A DNA stretch of 64,000 bases from G965267425 sp965267425 (GCA_965267425.1 OZ253959.1:2232001-2296000), one strand, 5' to 3'. Positions 41,593-50,933 are shown, counted from the first letter of the stretch. Translations and numbers: made by a program. Notes: generated by a model not told the origin, from the sequence alone.

Positions 41593-44073
41593 ATGAAATG
41601 CGCAGGTAAAATAACGGGAATACTCATGTTGATTTCCTATCTCTCTTTTGCTCAAGTGAGTCAAAATGTGGCACCTGCTTATGATTTAAATTCAATCCCG
41701 AATGCGTCGAATTGGATTTCGGTTAATACTCCTGATACGGAGGCATTGATAAAACAAGATTTACAAGAAGATGCAGATAAGTCGGTTCCATATCGATTTG
41801 GTGAACCCATTGTTGTTGACGCAAATATAATGGTTGGAGAGCCTTTCGAAACAGAAAATGGTTGGGTATGGAAATTGGGTATTTCTGCGCCAGGTGCACG
41901 TTCATTGAACTTCAATTTTAACGAATTCAGACTTCCAGAAGGTGCGCAATTGAGGATTTATAACTTTTATGATAGAGAAGATTTTTTGGGACCATTTACC
42001 ACTGCCAACAATAAAGTGGATGGTCAATTTTCTACTTTCCTATTGTTTTCTGATAAAGTTATTTTAGCATACTATTTACCCAAAAGTGCAACAGATTCAG
42101 GAAGTGTGAAAATGGGTTCCGTTGTTTATGGATACCGTGAATTTCCTTCAAGCCCTTCCATTTTTGGTGAATCAGGAAATTGCAATGTCAATGTGATTTG
42201 TCCAGAAGGAAACAATTGGCGGGATCAAATTAAATCAGTGGTGATGATCCTGGCAGCCAACAATAGTCGCATATGTTCTGGAACCCTGGTGAACAATACC
42301 AGTGAAGATGGTACGCCATATGTGCTCACGGCAAATCATTGTCCCATAGCAACAAACAATGTATTTGTTTTTAATTACGATTCGCCCACTTGTTCCCCTC
42401 CTACTGATGGGCCAACTAATTTTACCATATCAGGGTGTGATATAAAATCGAACAATTCTTCTTTTGCCGCTTCTGACTTTAAACTTTTGGAACTATCAAG
42501 TACTCCACCTGCTTCATACAATGTTTATTATTCAGGGTGGTCAAACATTAATGTTGCCCCGCAGTCTTCAACATGCATCCATCATCCGAAAGGAGATGTC
42601 AAAAAAATATCGGTGGACTATGAACCTGCCACTCATTCCGGTTATTACTCAAGAGGTTCAACGTATTGGAGAATTGAGAAGTGGAATAAGGGAACCACGG
42701 AAAATGCATCTTCCGGAGCTGGATTGTTTGATCAAAAGAAACGAATTATTGGTCAGTTGCACGGCGGAGAAGCGTCATGCACGGTGGATTCCATGGATTT
42801 CTTTGGGAAATTCAGTCATTCATGGGATGCCCAATCCGATTCCATTAGTCAATTAAAATATTGGCTGGATCCAACCAATTCAGGATCAAACATTGTTGAT
42901 GGAATGGACCCCAACATTTCAAGTGCAAGTCTAGATGCGCAAATTACAGGTATCATAGGACTTGAAGTCTATCAATGTGGTGATAGCGCATTTCCAATTG
43001 TGGTTTTAAAGAACAAGGGAACAAGTGCTTTATCTTCTGCTGATTTAACATTGTACCTCAATGGAAATATGGTTCTGACCCAACCCTGGACAGGCAACTT
43101 GAGTCAATACAACATGGAAAAAGTTCAATTGCCGGGAATCGAATTATCAACCGCTTCCAATGAATTGAAAATTGAAGTATCAAATCCTAACGGAGGAACA
43201 GATATGGTTCCATCCAATGACGTTTTTTCCTATTCATTCATTTCAGTAGCAGAGCCCATTGAGGTGGAGCTAATTGTACGAACGGATGATGACGGGGACG
43301 AATCTTCATGGGAGCTGACATCTTCAACGGGAAGCAATTTGTATAGCTTTGGTTCTTATCCGAGTGTTCCTGGAGGTGCATTGTATACGGATACATTTTG
43401 CCTGTATGACGGTTGTTTCAATTTTTCGTTTTACGATTCTTTTGGTGATGGTATATGTTGCGATTTTGGTAATGGTTTTTACCTGATGCGAAATACTCAA
43501 ACAGGTGATACCATATTTTTCGACAATGGGTTTGATCAAGCGGATACCAATCATGTATTTTGTCTGGGAGACTCCTGCACGTTATTAAATTCTGGATTCA
43601 TAACACATGCCAGCGATGCTCAGTCGTCTGATGGAAAAATCAGGGTGGAGATGTTGAGCGGCACACCTCCTTTTTCATTTTCCTGGTCGAATGGTGAGAC
43701 GGGAGCAGAAATAATAGATCTGGCACCAGGGTTATATGGTGTAAGTATTACGGATAGTTTGGGCTGTACAGATTCCGCCTATTATGAAGTTGAGATAGGT
43801 ACCAGTGTATCCGATTATTCCGATATCGCTGAATTTGACGTAAATATTTATCCCAATCCGGCCAATGACAACATTACAATTTCCTGGAACTCAACTATTC
43901 GCATGGAACAAATTGAAATGTTCAATGTACATGGAAAAAGAGTAAGGTTGATTCAGCAATTTGAATCTTCCATGTTAACAGAAAACGTTGGCTCTCTGGA
44001 GTCTGGAATGTACATTGTGGTATTGAAAACTGAAAATGGAGTAAATGTCAACAAGCTGATAATCAGTCGTTAA
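41593..44073 (+). CDS. Secreted Lys-C-like trypsin-fold protease with SprB repeat and T9SS tail
   Basis: From ATG 41593 the protein has 826 residues with signal MKCAGKITGILMLISYLSFAQ. The prodomain (about 20-195) precedes a lysyl-endopeptidase-type domain with His in LTANHC (about 249), Asp in AASDFKLLEL (about 295) and Ser in ENASSGAGLFD (about 374), followed by IGQLHGGEASC. The usual G-S-S-G-S-P is A-S-S-G-A-G, so the oxyanion-hole Gly is Ala. CARDB/PKD-like domains, a SprB-type repeat (FSWSNGETGAEIIDLAPG) and a T9SS type A tail (VNIYPNPANDNITISW to LIISR) complete it. It is likely an extracellular endopeptidase. Confidence 0.87.
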   Translation: MKCAGKITGILMLISYLSFAQVSQNVAPAYDLNSIPNASNWISVNTPDTEALIKQDLQEDADKSVPYRFGEPIVVDANIMVGEPFETENGWVWKLGISAPGARSLNFNFNEFRLPEGAQLRIYNFYDREDFLGPFTTANNKVDGQFSTFLLFSDKVILAYYLPKSATDSGSVKMGSVVYGYREFPSSPSIFGESGNCNVNVICPEGNNWRDQIKSVVMILAANNSRICSGTLVNNTSEDGTPYVLTANHCPIATNNVFVFNYDSPTCSPPTDGPTNFTISGCDIKSNNSSFAASDFKLLELSSTPPASYNVYYSGWSNINVAPQSSTCIHHPKGDVKKISVDYEPATHSGYYSRGSTYWRIEKWNKGTTENASSGAGLFDQKKRIIGQLHGGEASCTVDSMDFFGKFSHSWDAQSDSISQLKYWLDPTNSGSNIVDGMDPNISSASLDAQITGIIGLEVYQCGDSAFPIVVLKNKGTSALSSADLTLYLNGNMVLTQPWTGNLSQYNMEKVQLPGIELSTASNELKIEVSNPNGGTDMVPSNDVFSYSFISVAEPIEVELIVRTDDDGDESSWELTSSTGSNLYSFGSYPSVPGGALYTDTFCLYDGCFNFSFYDSFGDGICCDFGNGFYLMRNTQTGDTIFFDNGFDQADTNHVFCLGDSCTLLNSGFITHASDAQSSDGKIRVEMLSGTPPFSFSWSNGETGAEIIDLAPGLYGVSITDSLGCTDSAYYEVEIGTSVSDYSDIAEFDVNIYPNPANDNITISWNSTIRMEQIEMFNVHGKRVRLIQQFESSMLTENVGSLESGMYIVVLKTENGVNVNKLIISR

Positions 44074-44222
44074 TACATTTTTCCTGAGGATCTCACTTTT
44101 CTCCCTTTACTTTTTGATGAATTGAATCCTGGCTTAGATGAAGCACAAGAAGATAAAATCAAAAACAATGCAAAAATTCCTGCCAGAGATAAGGCTAGTC
44201 CTGAACGTGAATTTAGCTTCAT
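44070..44222 (-). CDS. Small lipoprotein (50 aa)
   Basis: ATG 44222 to TAA 44070 encodes 50 residues: MKLNSRSG, a hydrophobic stretch, a lipobox ending LILSSC, then ASSKPGFNSSKSKGRKVRSS and the end GKMY. The lysine/serine-rich short mature part could contact peptidoglycan or DNA-like polymers. The coding frame is complete, and its stop overlaps the convergent protease stop by 3 bp. It is too short for standard gene callers. The function is unknown. Confidence 0.6.
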   Translation of the reverse strand: MKLNSRSGLALSLAGIFALFLILSSCASSKPGFNSSKSKGRKVRSSGKMY

Positions 44223-44274
44223 AGGTTTAATTATTCAATGGTAGGATAAAATTAAGACTTACTTGTCAATTGAC

Positions 44275-45510
44275 CTACTCATTTGCATTCAAATTGCGAA
44301 TTCTTTCAATGCGTTGCAGTACCGTTGGGTGAGAATAGGTCAACCATACAACATATGGATGTGGGGATAAATTTCCAAGATTATCCACGGTCAATTTTTT
44401 TAACGCCGTAATCAATGACTCAGGCACATAATTCGTGACAGCGTAAGCGTCCGCTTCAAATTCATTTTTGCGGCTGTACCAGGAAGAAAATATTCCACTT
44501 AAGAGATTAATTGGAGAAAGTAAAATCATAAATCCAATTAACCCGAGATGAAAACTGGATTGTTGCCCTCCCAATGCTTGTGAAATGGCTTCATTTCCAA
44601 TAAACAACCCCAACAAATAAAAAATGATTCCCATTTGGAAAATGCCAAAAAACATGCTTTTGTATATGTGCTTATGCTTGTAATGTCCTATTTCATGAGC
44701 CAAAACGGCCACTATTTCTTCTTCATCTTGTTGTTCAATAAGCGTATCAAAAAGCACTATTTTTTTGGTTGCGCCCAATCCACTGAAATACGCATTGGAT
44801 TTAGCCGATCTTTTTGAACCATCCATCACATATATATTATCCAATTTGAATTGAACTTTTTTGCTGAATGCTTCAATTTTATTTCGTAGCGAGCCTTCCT
44901 CCAAAGGGGTTAGTTTATTGAATATGGGCACGATTATGGAGGTATAAAATGTAGCAAAAAACAAAGAAAACGAAGTTGAAGTTATCCAGGCATACAACCA
45001 GAACTTATCACCTGTTTCGTCGTAAAACCAGATGAATAAATACAACATCAAACTTCCCAATACGGCCGATAGAATGGTGCCTTTTATTTTATCCAAAATA
45101 AATGTTTTCAAGGTGGTTTTGTTAAATCCATATTTTTCCTCAAGTACAAACGTATTGTAGATATTAAAAGGAAGATTCATTACGGAACTAGCCAACATGA
45201 TAACTCCAAAAAAGAACAAAACGTGCAGATAATGCGAAAATTCAAAACTCGCTATATACGCATCTAATATTCCAAACCATCCGAAATACAAAATAATGAG
45301 GGTGAGTATAAATTGTATGGTACCAGAAATTACCCCTAACTTATCATGGTCTTTATCATAATTTCTAGCCTTTTGGTATTTATCCTTGCTATAAAATCCT
45401 TCAAATTCTGCAGGCAATTGAGCAGTCCAGTTTTTATCATTTAAATAGGCTAGCCAGCGATCCAAGACAAATCCAACGACCACAAAAAATAACATTACAT
45501 ACAACATCAT
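44275..45510 (-). CDS. M48 family membrane metalloprotease (Ste24-like)
   Basis: A 411-residue integral membrane zinc protease with about seven hydrophobic segments. The zinc motif VLAHEIGHYKHKH (H-E-x2-H near 272-276) and the third ligand Glu in NEFEADAYAV near 345 are present. The N-terminal part (LDRWLAYLNDK, DKYQKARNYDKDH, LPFNIYNTFVLEEKYGFNKT) is the CAAX-protease-1/Ste24 region. In bacteria the enzyme degrades damaged or mislocalised membrane proteins. The stop at 44275 lies 50 bp from the small lipoprotein gene. Confidence 0.93.
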   Translation of the reverse strand: MMLYVMLFFVVVGFVLDRWLAYLNDKNWTAQLPAEFEGFYSKDKYQKARNYDKDHDKLGVISGTIQFILTLIILYFGWFGILDAYIASFEFSHYLHVLFFFGVIMLASSVMNLPFNIYNTFVLEEKYGFNKTTLKTFILDKIKGTILSAVLGSLMLYLFIWFYDETGDKFWLYAWITSTSFSLFFATFYTSIIVPIFNKLTPLEEGSLRNKIEAFSKKVQFKLDNIYVMDGSKRSAKSNAYFSGLGATKKIVLFDTLIEQQDEEEIVAVLAHEIGHYKHKHIYKSMFFGIFQMGIIFYLLGLFIGNEAISQALGGQQSSFHLGLIGFMILLSPINLLSGIFSSWYSRKNEFEADAYAVTNYVPESLITALKKLTVDNLGNLSPHPYVVWLTYSHPTVLQRIERIRNLNANE

Positions 45511-45524
45511 CTCAAATCATTATA

Positions 45525-47612
45525 TCAATACAAACCATTGCGCTTCCTTAGAAACCACTCCAGTGAAAACAACAGTATAATGAGTATGAAAATCCAGGTA
45601 AAGTCGATTAAGTATCGTACGTCATAAGTGTAGTGGGAAACAACGGAAACATCTTCATCATTCATCAACTTAGATTTTAGATCATCCAGTTGATTGAGGA
45701 AAAACATCTCACCACTGTGTTTGTAAGATAAATTTCTCATCAAATCAGCATTGGCAACCAATTGCCGTTGTTCGATCAATAGTTCCGTTACTGTAAAAAC
45801 ACCCTGCTCAGTGAAATTCTCTGATCCTATTGAAGTTGATACATTGTATGAATACTCTCCTGGTTCAAATCTTCCGGCATCCAAATAATACCGGTTTCCT
45901 GCAGTTATGAACGTTCGCTGAAATTCACTTCCTGTGGAATCTTTAATGGTTATTGAGACTTGCTCATCATTGATCATTTCGAAGCTCTCATTATACAACT
46001 CAGCTACAAATTCTACATTTTCGTTTGCGTTGAATAAATTTTCATTGGAAAGCCTGAATCGACTTTTATCTTCATTTAGTCCAAGGTATTGAACCGTGCT
46101 TTGAATAAGGTTGTCAAAATTATCGTGTGAATCATTTCTCAAAAAATCATGAAGTCTCCACTTCCACAGGCCTTCACCTGTTAACAAGGCGCTCTTGGCA
46201 CCATTGATTTTTGAGAATCCCCATAACAAGAAAGGGGTATTCACACTTCCTATTCGTTGATAAAACAAAGGCTCAATGGAACCTGCAAATTGGTTTGATT
46301 CATGCGGCACTCTCAGCGGTGGCCAATTTTTCACTTGTTTACTCAATGATTCAGAGATAATGAACAATGAAAAATCGTTGTTCATTAAGGGCAAGGCTTC
46401 CTGGCTTCCCGATAGTCCTGTCATTTCAAATCCTTCCATCAATCCAGGTATTTTTCTTTGGTCGGACATTTGACCCAATATATACCAGATAGGTATGTCC
46501 AAATCATCAAATAGTTGCAAGATTCCTTTTCGACCTTTTTTAGCAGGAACCTGATGCATGATGACCAACTGATAAGGTTCAAGATTGCGATCAAATACAT
46601 CGGCAAGGCTAACGGTCAGTTCATATTTGTCGTTATTTAGAATAGCATTGGACAACGCAGAAATGTCAGGGTGAGGAGCACCGGCCAGCAGCAGAATTCG
46701 TTGCTTTCCCTCTAAGACCTCAACATAGATATGTTGAATATTGTTTTCTGTATGCGCTTCGCCATCAATCGGCAATAGTCTTACAATAAAATGCTGGATA
46801 CCAGATTCTTCTGCTTTCACGAAAAAAGGAATGGTCTGAAAGAAATGATCCTTGGTGAATGAAACATTTGTATCTGCTAATACTTCACCATTTCTCATTA
46901 TTTGGACGTTGGACCTATTCCCTTTTAATTTCTCTGCTTCAATACTTACGTCAATTTCAAACTTGTTGCCCAAATAGGCTATTTGATTGTGTTTCACATT
47001 GGAAACTGAAGCATCCCTGTGTACGGAAGTATCACCTAACAAAACAGAATGAATGGGATACTCAAAAGAGGAAGGCAAGTAGACCGGGTTTTGTCCACGG
47101 TTAAACAATCCATCAGAAAACAAAACGGCAGCACCAACATTCCGATTGAAATAATCGTTTTCCAGTATGTCAATAAAGGAAGAAAGACTTGTCTCTTTTT
47201 CATCAAAGGATACATTTTTATCAGCCACAACATCTCGACCAATCAAATTCCATTTGATGTCGAATTTATCATTGATGCTTTCTTCAAATGATTCCATGAT
47301 TTGAATCATTTTTTGTGCGGTGAGGCTACTATCTCCTAACCGCATGGAAGCCGAATTGTCAATCCCTACTATTAAAAGGGGATCTTGCAAGTGCCTGGTC
47401 CCTGACTTCACAAAGGGTTTTAATATTAAAAAGGCAAGTATAAAGGCCAACAGACCTCTTAGGAAATAGAGCGTGTACTTAAGAGGTACAGAAACAGAAT
47501 CCAATTTGGTTTCCCTGGCATATGTGATGTAGACAACTACAACTGAGATGATCAGGCAAAAGAGTACAAGCCAAAGTGGTAATTCAGATGAAATTTTAAA
47601 CGAATCCGACAA
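45525..47612 (-). CDS. VWA domain-containing membrane protein
   Basis: A 695-residue protein with two N-terminal helices (PLWLVLFCLIISVVVVYITY and YFLRGLLAFILAFLILKPF), a periplasm-facing VWA domain with MIDAS motif VGIDNSASMRLGDSS (D-x-S-x-S) near 80-95, Ig-like segments, and a C-terminal helix IDFTWIFILIILLFSLEWFL followed by RKRN. A glutamine-amidotransferase-like stretch (RILLLAGAPHPDISALSNAI, VIMHQVPAKKG) is also seen, as in BatA-related Bacteroidota proteins. It has no MoxR ATPase neighbour here, so its function cannot be fixed. The 14-bp gap to the M48 gene suggests co-transcription. Confidence 0.82.
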   Translation of the reverse strand: MSDSFKISSELPLWLVLFCLIISVVVVYITYARETKLDSVSVPLKYTLYFLRGLLAFILAFLILKPFVKSGTRHLQDPLLIVGIDNSASMRLGDSSLTAQKMIQIMESFEESINDKFDIKWNLIGRDVVADKNVSFDEKETSLSSFIDILENDYFNRNVGAAVLFSDGLFNRGQNPVYLPSSFEYPIHSVLLGDTSVHRDASVSNVKHNQIAYLGNKFEIDVSIEAEKLKGNRSNVQIMRNGEVLADTNVSFTKDHFFQTIPFFVKAEESGIQHFIVRLLPIDGEAHTENNIQHIYVEVLEGKQRILLLAGAPHPDISALSNAILNNDKYELTVSLADVFDRNLEPYQLVIMHQVPAKKGRKGILQLFDDLDIPIWYILGQMSDQRKIPGLMEGFEMTGLSGSQEALPLMNNDFSLFIISESLSKQVKNWPPLRVPHESNQFAGSIEPLFYQRIGSVNTPFLLWGFSKINGAKSALLTGEGLWKWRLHDFLRNDSHDNFDNLIQSTVQYLGLNEDKSRFRLSNENLFNANENVEFVAELYNESFEMINDEQVSITIKDSTGSEFQRTFITAGNRYYLDAGRFEPGEYSYNVSTSIGSENFTEQGVFTVTELLIEQRQLVANADLMRNLSYKHSGEMFFLNQLDDLKSKLMNDEDVSVVSHYTYDVRYLIDFTWIFILIILLFSLEWFLRKRNGLY

Positions 47613-47630
47613 CGTGTGAAGCTTTACGTA

Positions 47631-48377
47631 TCAGGTTTGCATTCCACCACAAACATTGATGATTTGCCCAGATACGTAACTGCTTAAATCAGAAGCAAGA
47701 AACAAAGCGGCGTTTGCCACATCTTCGGTAGTTCCAGCACGGTGGAGAGGTATGTCCTCCAACCACTCAGCGATAACTTTTTCGTCCAGTTGTTCAGTCA
47801 TTTCTGTTTTAATGAAACCTGGTGCGATTACATTACAACGAATATTTCGCGATCCCAATTCTTGTGCCACTGATTTCGAAAAACCAATGATTCCTGCCTT
47901 GGATGCAGCATAATTTGACTGACCTGCATTTCCTTCAATTCCAACCACCGAACTCATGTTGATGAATGAGCCGCTGCGTTGTTTCAAAAATGTTTTTTGT
48001 ACAGCTTTCGTAATGTTGAAAACAGACTTTAAATTGGTATTGATAACGTCATCCCAGTTTTCCTCACTCATTCGAAGCAATAATCCATCTCTGGTTATTC
48101 CGGCATTGTTCACGACAATATCAATGGTTCCAAAAGCAGTAACTACTTCATCAATCAACTGTTCTGCTTGTGCAAGATTGGCGGCATCAGATTTGACACA
48201 TAATGCCTTCACACCAAATGCCTCCAACTCACTCTTCAAAGCATTAGCTTTTTCATCTGAAGACACGTAGGTAAACGCTACATTGGCACCTTCCTGAGCA
48301 AATTTCAGCGCAATTCCTTTTCCTATACCTCTACTGGCACCTGTAATCAATGCCGATTTTCCGCTTAACAACTTCAT
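47631..48377 (-). CDS. fabG: 3-oxoacyl-[acyl-carrier-protein] reductase
   Basis: A 248-residue short-chain dehydrogenase that reduces 3-ketoacyl-ACP with NADPH in fatty-acid elongation. It contains ALITGASRGIGKGIAL, VVNNAGITRDGLLLRMSEEN, INMSSVVGIEGNAGQSNYAASKAG (Ser, Tyr-x3-Lys) and VIAPGFIKTEMTEQLDE, as well as the C-terminal SDLSSYVSGQIINVCGGMQT. Length and motifs match FabG; the only uncertainty is paralogy. It starts 9 bp after the sucD stop, so the two genes are probably co-transcribed. Confidence 0.94.
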   Translation of the reverse strand: MKLLSGKSALITGASRGIGKGIALKFAQEGANVAFTYVSSDEKANALKSELEAFGVKALCVKSDAANLAQAEQLIDEVVTAFGTIDIVVNNAGITRDGLLLRMSEENWDDVINTNLKSVFNITKAVQKTFLKQRSGSFINMSSVVGIEGNAGQSNYAASKAGIIGFSKSVAQELGSRNIRCNVIAPGFIKTEMTEQLDEKVIAEWLEDIPLHRAGTTEDVANAALFLASDLSSYVSGQIINVCGGMQT

Positions 48378-48386
48378 ACGAATGAA

Positions 48387-49256
48387 TTAGTTTAACAATT
48401 CGGCCATTTTCTTGCCGATATCTGCTGGTGAATCAACCACGCTAATGCCACATTCCCTCATGATCTTCATTTTCGCCGCTGCTGTATCATCAGCACCCCC
48501 GATAATGGCTCCAGCATGCCCCATTCTTCTTCCGGGAGGAGCAGTTTGTCCAGCTATAAATCCTACAACCGGTTTGGTTCCAAATTCCTTTACATAATGT
48601 GCAGCATCTGCCTCCATGCTTCCACCAATTTCACCAATCATAATGATTCCTTCAGTATCATCATCTTCCATGAACAACTTCACAGCATCTTTTGTAGTAG
48701 TTCCAATAATTGGGTCACCTCCAATGCCAATGCACGTAGACTGACCCATTCCAGCCTTTGATACCTGATCAACTGCTTCATAGGTCAATGTACCTGAACG
48801 GCTGACAATGCCAACTTTCCCTTTGTTGTGAATAAATCCTGGCATAATGCCAATTTTAGCTTCACCAGGAGTAATGATACCGGGACAATTGGGTCCAATT
48901 AAACGACAATCTTTGTCCTTAAGATATTCATTCACCTTAATCATATCTGCAGTAGGTATACCTTCAGTAATGCAAACGATTACTTTAATACCTGCCTGAG
49001 CAGCCTCCATAACCGCATCCCCGGCAAACGGAGGAGGTACGAATATGATAGAAACATCAGCTCCCGTTTTTTCTACAGCTTCCTGTACGGTATTAAAAAC
49101 AGGTTTGTCAAGGTGTGTTTGACCACCTTTTCCAGGTGTAACTCCACCCACCACATTTGTTCCGTACGCTATCATTTGTTCGGCGTGAAATGTTCCTTCC
49201 CCACCGGTGAATCCCTGAACCAGGACTTTTGAATCTTTATTGACTAGTATACTCAT
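48387..49256 (-). CDS. sucD: Succinate-CoA ligase, alpha subunit
   Basis: The TCA-cycle enzyme subunit that binds CoA and carries the phosphohistidine. With start 49256 it has 289 residues (MSILVNKDSKVLVQGFTGGE), the normal size. CoA-binding and catalytic features are VTPGKGGQTHLDKPVFN, IFVPPPFAGDAVMEAA, CITEGIPTADMIKV, LIGPNCPGIITPGEAKIG and the His in GRRMGHAGAIIGG near 245. A start at 49307 would lie upstream of a full promoter at 49277-49308, so it is rejected. The beta subunit gene sucC is not in this window. Confidence 0.96.
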   Translation of the reverse strand: MSILVNKDSKVLVQGFTGGEGTFHAEQMIAYGTNVVGGVTPGKGGQTHLDKPVFNTVQEAVEKTGADVSIIFVPPPFAGDAVMEAAQAGIKVIVCITEGIPTADMIKVNEYLKDKDCRLIGPNCPGIITPGEAKIGIMPGFIHNKGKVGIVSRSGTLTYEAVDQVSKAGMGQSTCIGIGGDPIIGTTTKDAVKLFMEDDDTEGIIMIGEIGGSMEADAAHYVKEFGTKPVVGFIAGQTAPPGRRMGHAGAIIGGADDTAAAKMKIMRECGISVVDSPADIGKKMAELLN

Positions 49257-49276
49257 GAAGGATTTTTTTTGCGGTT

Positions 49277-49308
49277 CAAAAATAGGAGTTTGGACATTCT
49301 TTGACAAA
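49277..49308 (-). promoter_or_regulatory. Promoter of sucD-fabG
   Basis: Minus strand: TTTG (49308-49305), 20 nt, then TATTTTTG (49284-49277), an almost ideal TTG-N17-23-TAnnTTTG. It lies 20 nt before ATG 49256. Confidence 0.6.
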
Positions 49309-49337
49309 CATTTCTTTCAACACTCTTGAGGAATTTT

Positions 49338-50135
49338 TCACACCCGCAATTGCAAGTAATATCCACTGTGCTTTCGAATGTTTAATACCCTTCCTTCATC
49401 GAACAAAAGGTATTGCCCTTTTATGCCCTGTAATGTCCCGGTGACATTGGGTACTTTATCAAAATTGATGCTTTTTACTTTTTCAGGGAATTGTTCAACG
49501 GGGTAACCAATTTCAACAATTTCGTCATTGTTGCTGTAAAATGAAACCCATTCTTCACCCAATAATTCTTTTGCTTCTTTTTTCTTCTCAAGAATATTTA
49601 CTTCCGTTCGCAAATCATTCTTTAACATTCCTTGCCAAGGTGTTTTATCGGCCATAAAATTCTTAAGATGTACTTCAATGGCACCTGCCTGAAATCGGTT
49701 TTCAGTTTCGCACAATCTTACGGCTTTCCACGCTCCCTGATCAATCCAACGTGTCGGAATCTGCTCATTTCTTGTCACCCCAACCTTAACCCCAGCAGAG
49801 ACAGCAATGTAAACCACATGAGGTTGCAAATGATTCTTTTTTTCCCATTCTGGATCACGTCCTTTTCCCAAATGAGCTTCACAAAGCTCAGGGCGAATAA
49901 TACACTCTGAATTTTCAGGGGCATCTTTGAAACATGGAAAGCAAAATCCACCTGCAAAGGATTTGGATGTCAAACGACCGCAAGAAATGCAATTGATTTG
50001 ACCATTAAAGGCAAGGTTGATTTCCTTACCAATGAGATCATTCATATTCACCAAATCATCACCGATAGGCAAACTGTACTTCACCGGATCGGACAATTCC
50101 ACTTTCATTTTAGTAACATTGCCCTTCCAACTCAT
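49338..50135 (-). CDS. DUF2797 domain-containing protein
   Basis: A 265-residue protein. It contains a zinc ribbon CISCGRLTSKSFAGGFCFPCF (quoted here as CISCGR and FCFPCF, two C-x2-C pairs near 51-73). ECIIRPELCEAHLGKGRDPE, VVYIAVSAGVKVGVTR and PTRWIDQGAWKAVRL follow, and then GAIEVHLKNFMADKTPWQGM. The middle looks like a GIY-YIG-type fold (VYIAVSAGVKVGVTR then ARG-type RWIDQGA), which is consistent with a nuclease-related or nucleic-acid-binding role. DUF2797 has no assigned function. It precedes sucD but is separated from it by the sucD promoter. Confidence 0.85.
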   Translation of the reverse strand: MSWKGNVTKMKVELSDPVKYSLPIGDDLVNMNDLIGKEINLAFNGQINCISCGRLTSKSFAGGFCFPCFKDAPENSECIIRPELCEAHLGKGRDPEWEKKNHLQPHVVYIAVSAGVKVGVTRNEQIPTRWIDQGAWKAVRLCETENRFQAGAIEVHLKNFMADKTPWQGMLKNDLRTEVNILEKKKEAKELLGEEWVSFYSNNDEIVEIGYPVEQFPEKVKSINFDKVPNVTGTLQGIKGQYLLFDEGRVLNIRKHSGYYLQLRV

Positions 50136-50144
50136 AAAAGGAAC

Positions 50145-50684
50145 TTAATTTACTTGAATCAGCTGACGATTCAGTGTAGGATTCTGAAGTTCAATATCTG
50201 TACTATCATATTGAAATGATAGATGCATTTCCCACAACCCAGGATCATCAATAGATTTGGTAATAAACGTATCACGAATCTCAAATTGCAACGAATCAGG
50301 GTTTATTTGACGAACAAAAGTATAAGTGGTATAGTACTTTTCAACTTCAAACGTAGTGGAACCAATGGTAGCGCTTACCGCAGGGTATTGCGCAACCAAC
50401 CCATCAATCATAGCATAAAAACAAGTAGTGTCATTGGCCTCGATGTGACCAAATTCAAATGATCCAGGTTTGATGTCCTCCCCATGATCTACCAACAATC
50501 CACAAATTGGCTGGCCGGTAAAATTTCTCACTTTGATATGAACATATTGAGAATCAATCCGGCAATCCGTTCTAGGCGTAGCCTCGCAAACTCGTTCATT
50601 GTTTTCCTTTACGCAAGAAGCCATAAACATTCCCACTATAACGGCAATTGTCAAAAAAACCGAAATCTTTGATTTCATACCCAT
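50145..50684 (-). CDS. Lipoprotein of unknown function
   Basis: A 179-residue protein with SpII signal ending GMFMASC then VKENNERVCEATPRTDCR. The mature part is a predicted beta sandwich (YVHIKVRNFTGQPICGLLVD, SFEFGHIEANDTTCFYAM, WEMHLSFQYDSTDIELQNP). Four further cysteines (two near the start, two in the strands) could form disulfides. No family was recognised. It ends 9 bp before the DUF2797 start. Confidence 0.6.
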   Translation of the reverse strand: MGMKSKISVFLTIAVIVGMFMASCVKENNERVCEATPRTDCRIDSQYVHIKVRNFTGQPICGLLVDHGEDIKPGSFEFGHIEANDTTCFYAMIDGLVAQYPAVSATIGSTTFEVEKYYTTYTFVRQINPDSLQFEIRDTFITKSIDDPGLWEMHLSFQYDSTDIELQNPTLNRQLIQVN

Positions 50685-50869
50685 TTATCTGTTAGTTCGA
50701 ATTCAGTAAGCTTACAAATATAGTAATCTCTGTAAAAAGTTGGTGAAAGTTACGCAATTGGAAAGAATTCATTTGATTTTCCAAAAAAAACGAAACCTAA
50801 TATCACAATTGTCGTAAACTCATAATGAAGGTAATACGATTTAGCATTTTAGTAGATTACCCATTTTTA

Positions 50870-50894
50870 CCCCTGTTTCCTGCAGGGGTTTTTT
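50870..50894 (+). terminator. Plus-strand terminator without an annotated gene
   Basis: CCCCTG (50870-50875), loop TTTCCTG, CAGGGG (50883-50888), then TTTTTT. On the minus strand the stem is not followed by U residues. Confidence 0.65.
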
Positions 50895-50897
50895 GAT

Positions 50898-50933
50898 GTA
50901 AAAAAAAGAAGCGTTCCCGCACAGAACGCTTCT
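50898..50933 (-). terminator. Terminator of the large T9SS protein gene
   Basis: Minus strand: AGAAGCGTTC, loop TGTGCGG, GAACGCTTCT, then TTTTTTT, 25 bp past the stop at 50958. Confidence 0.8.
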
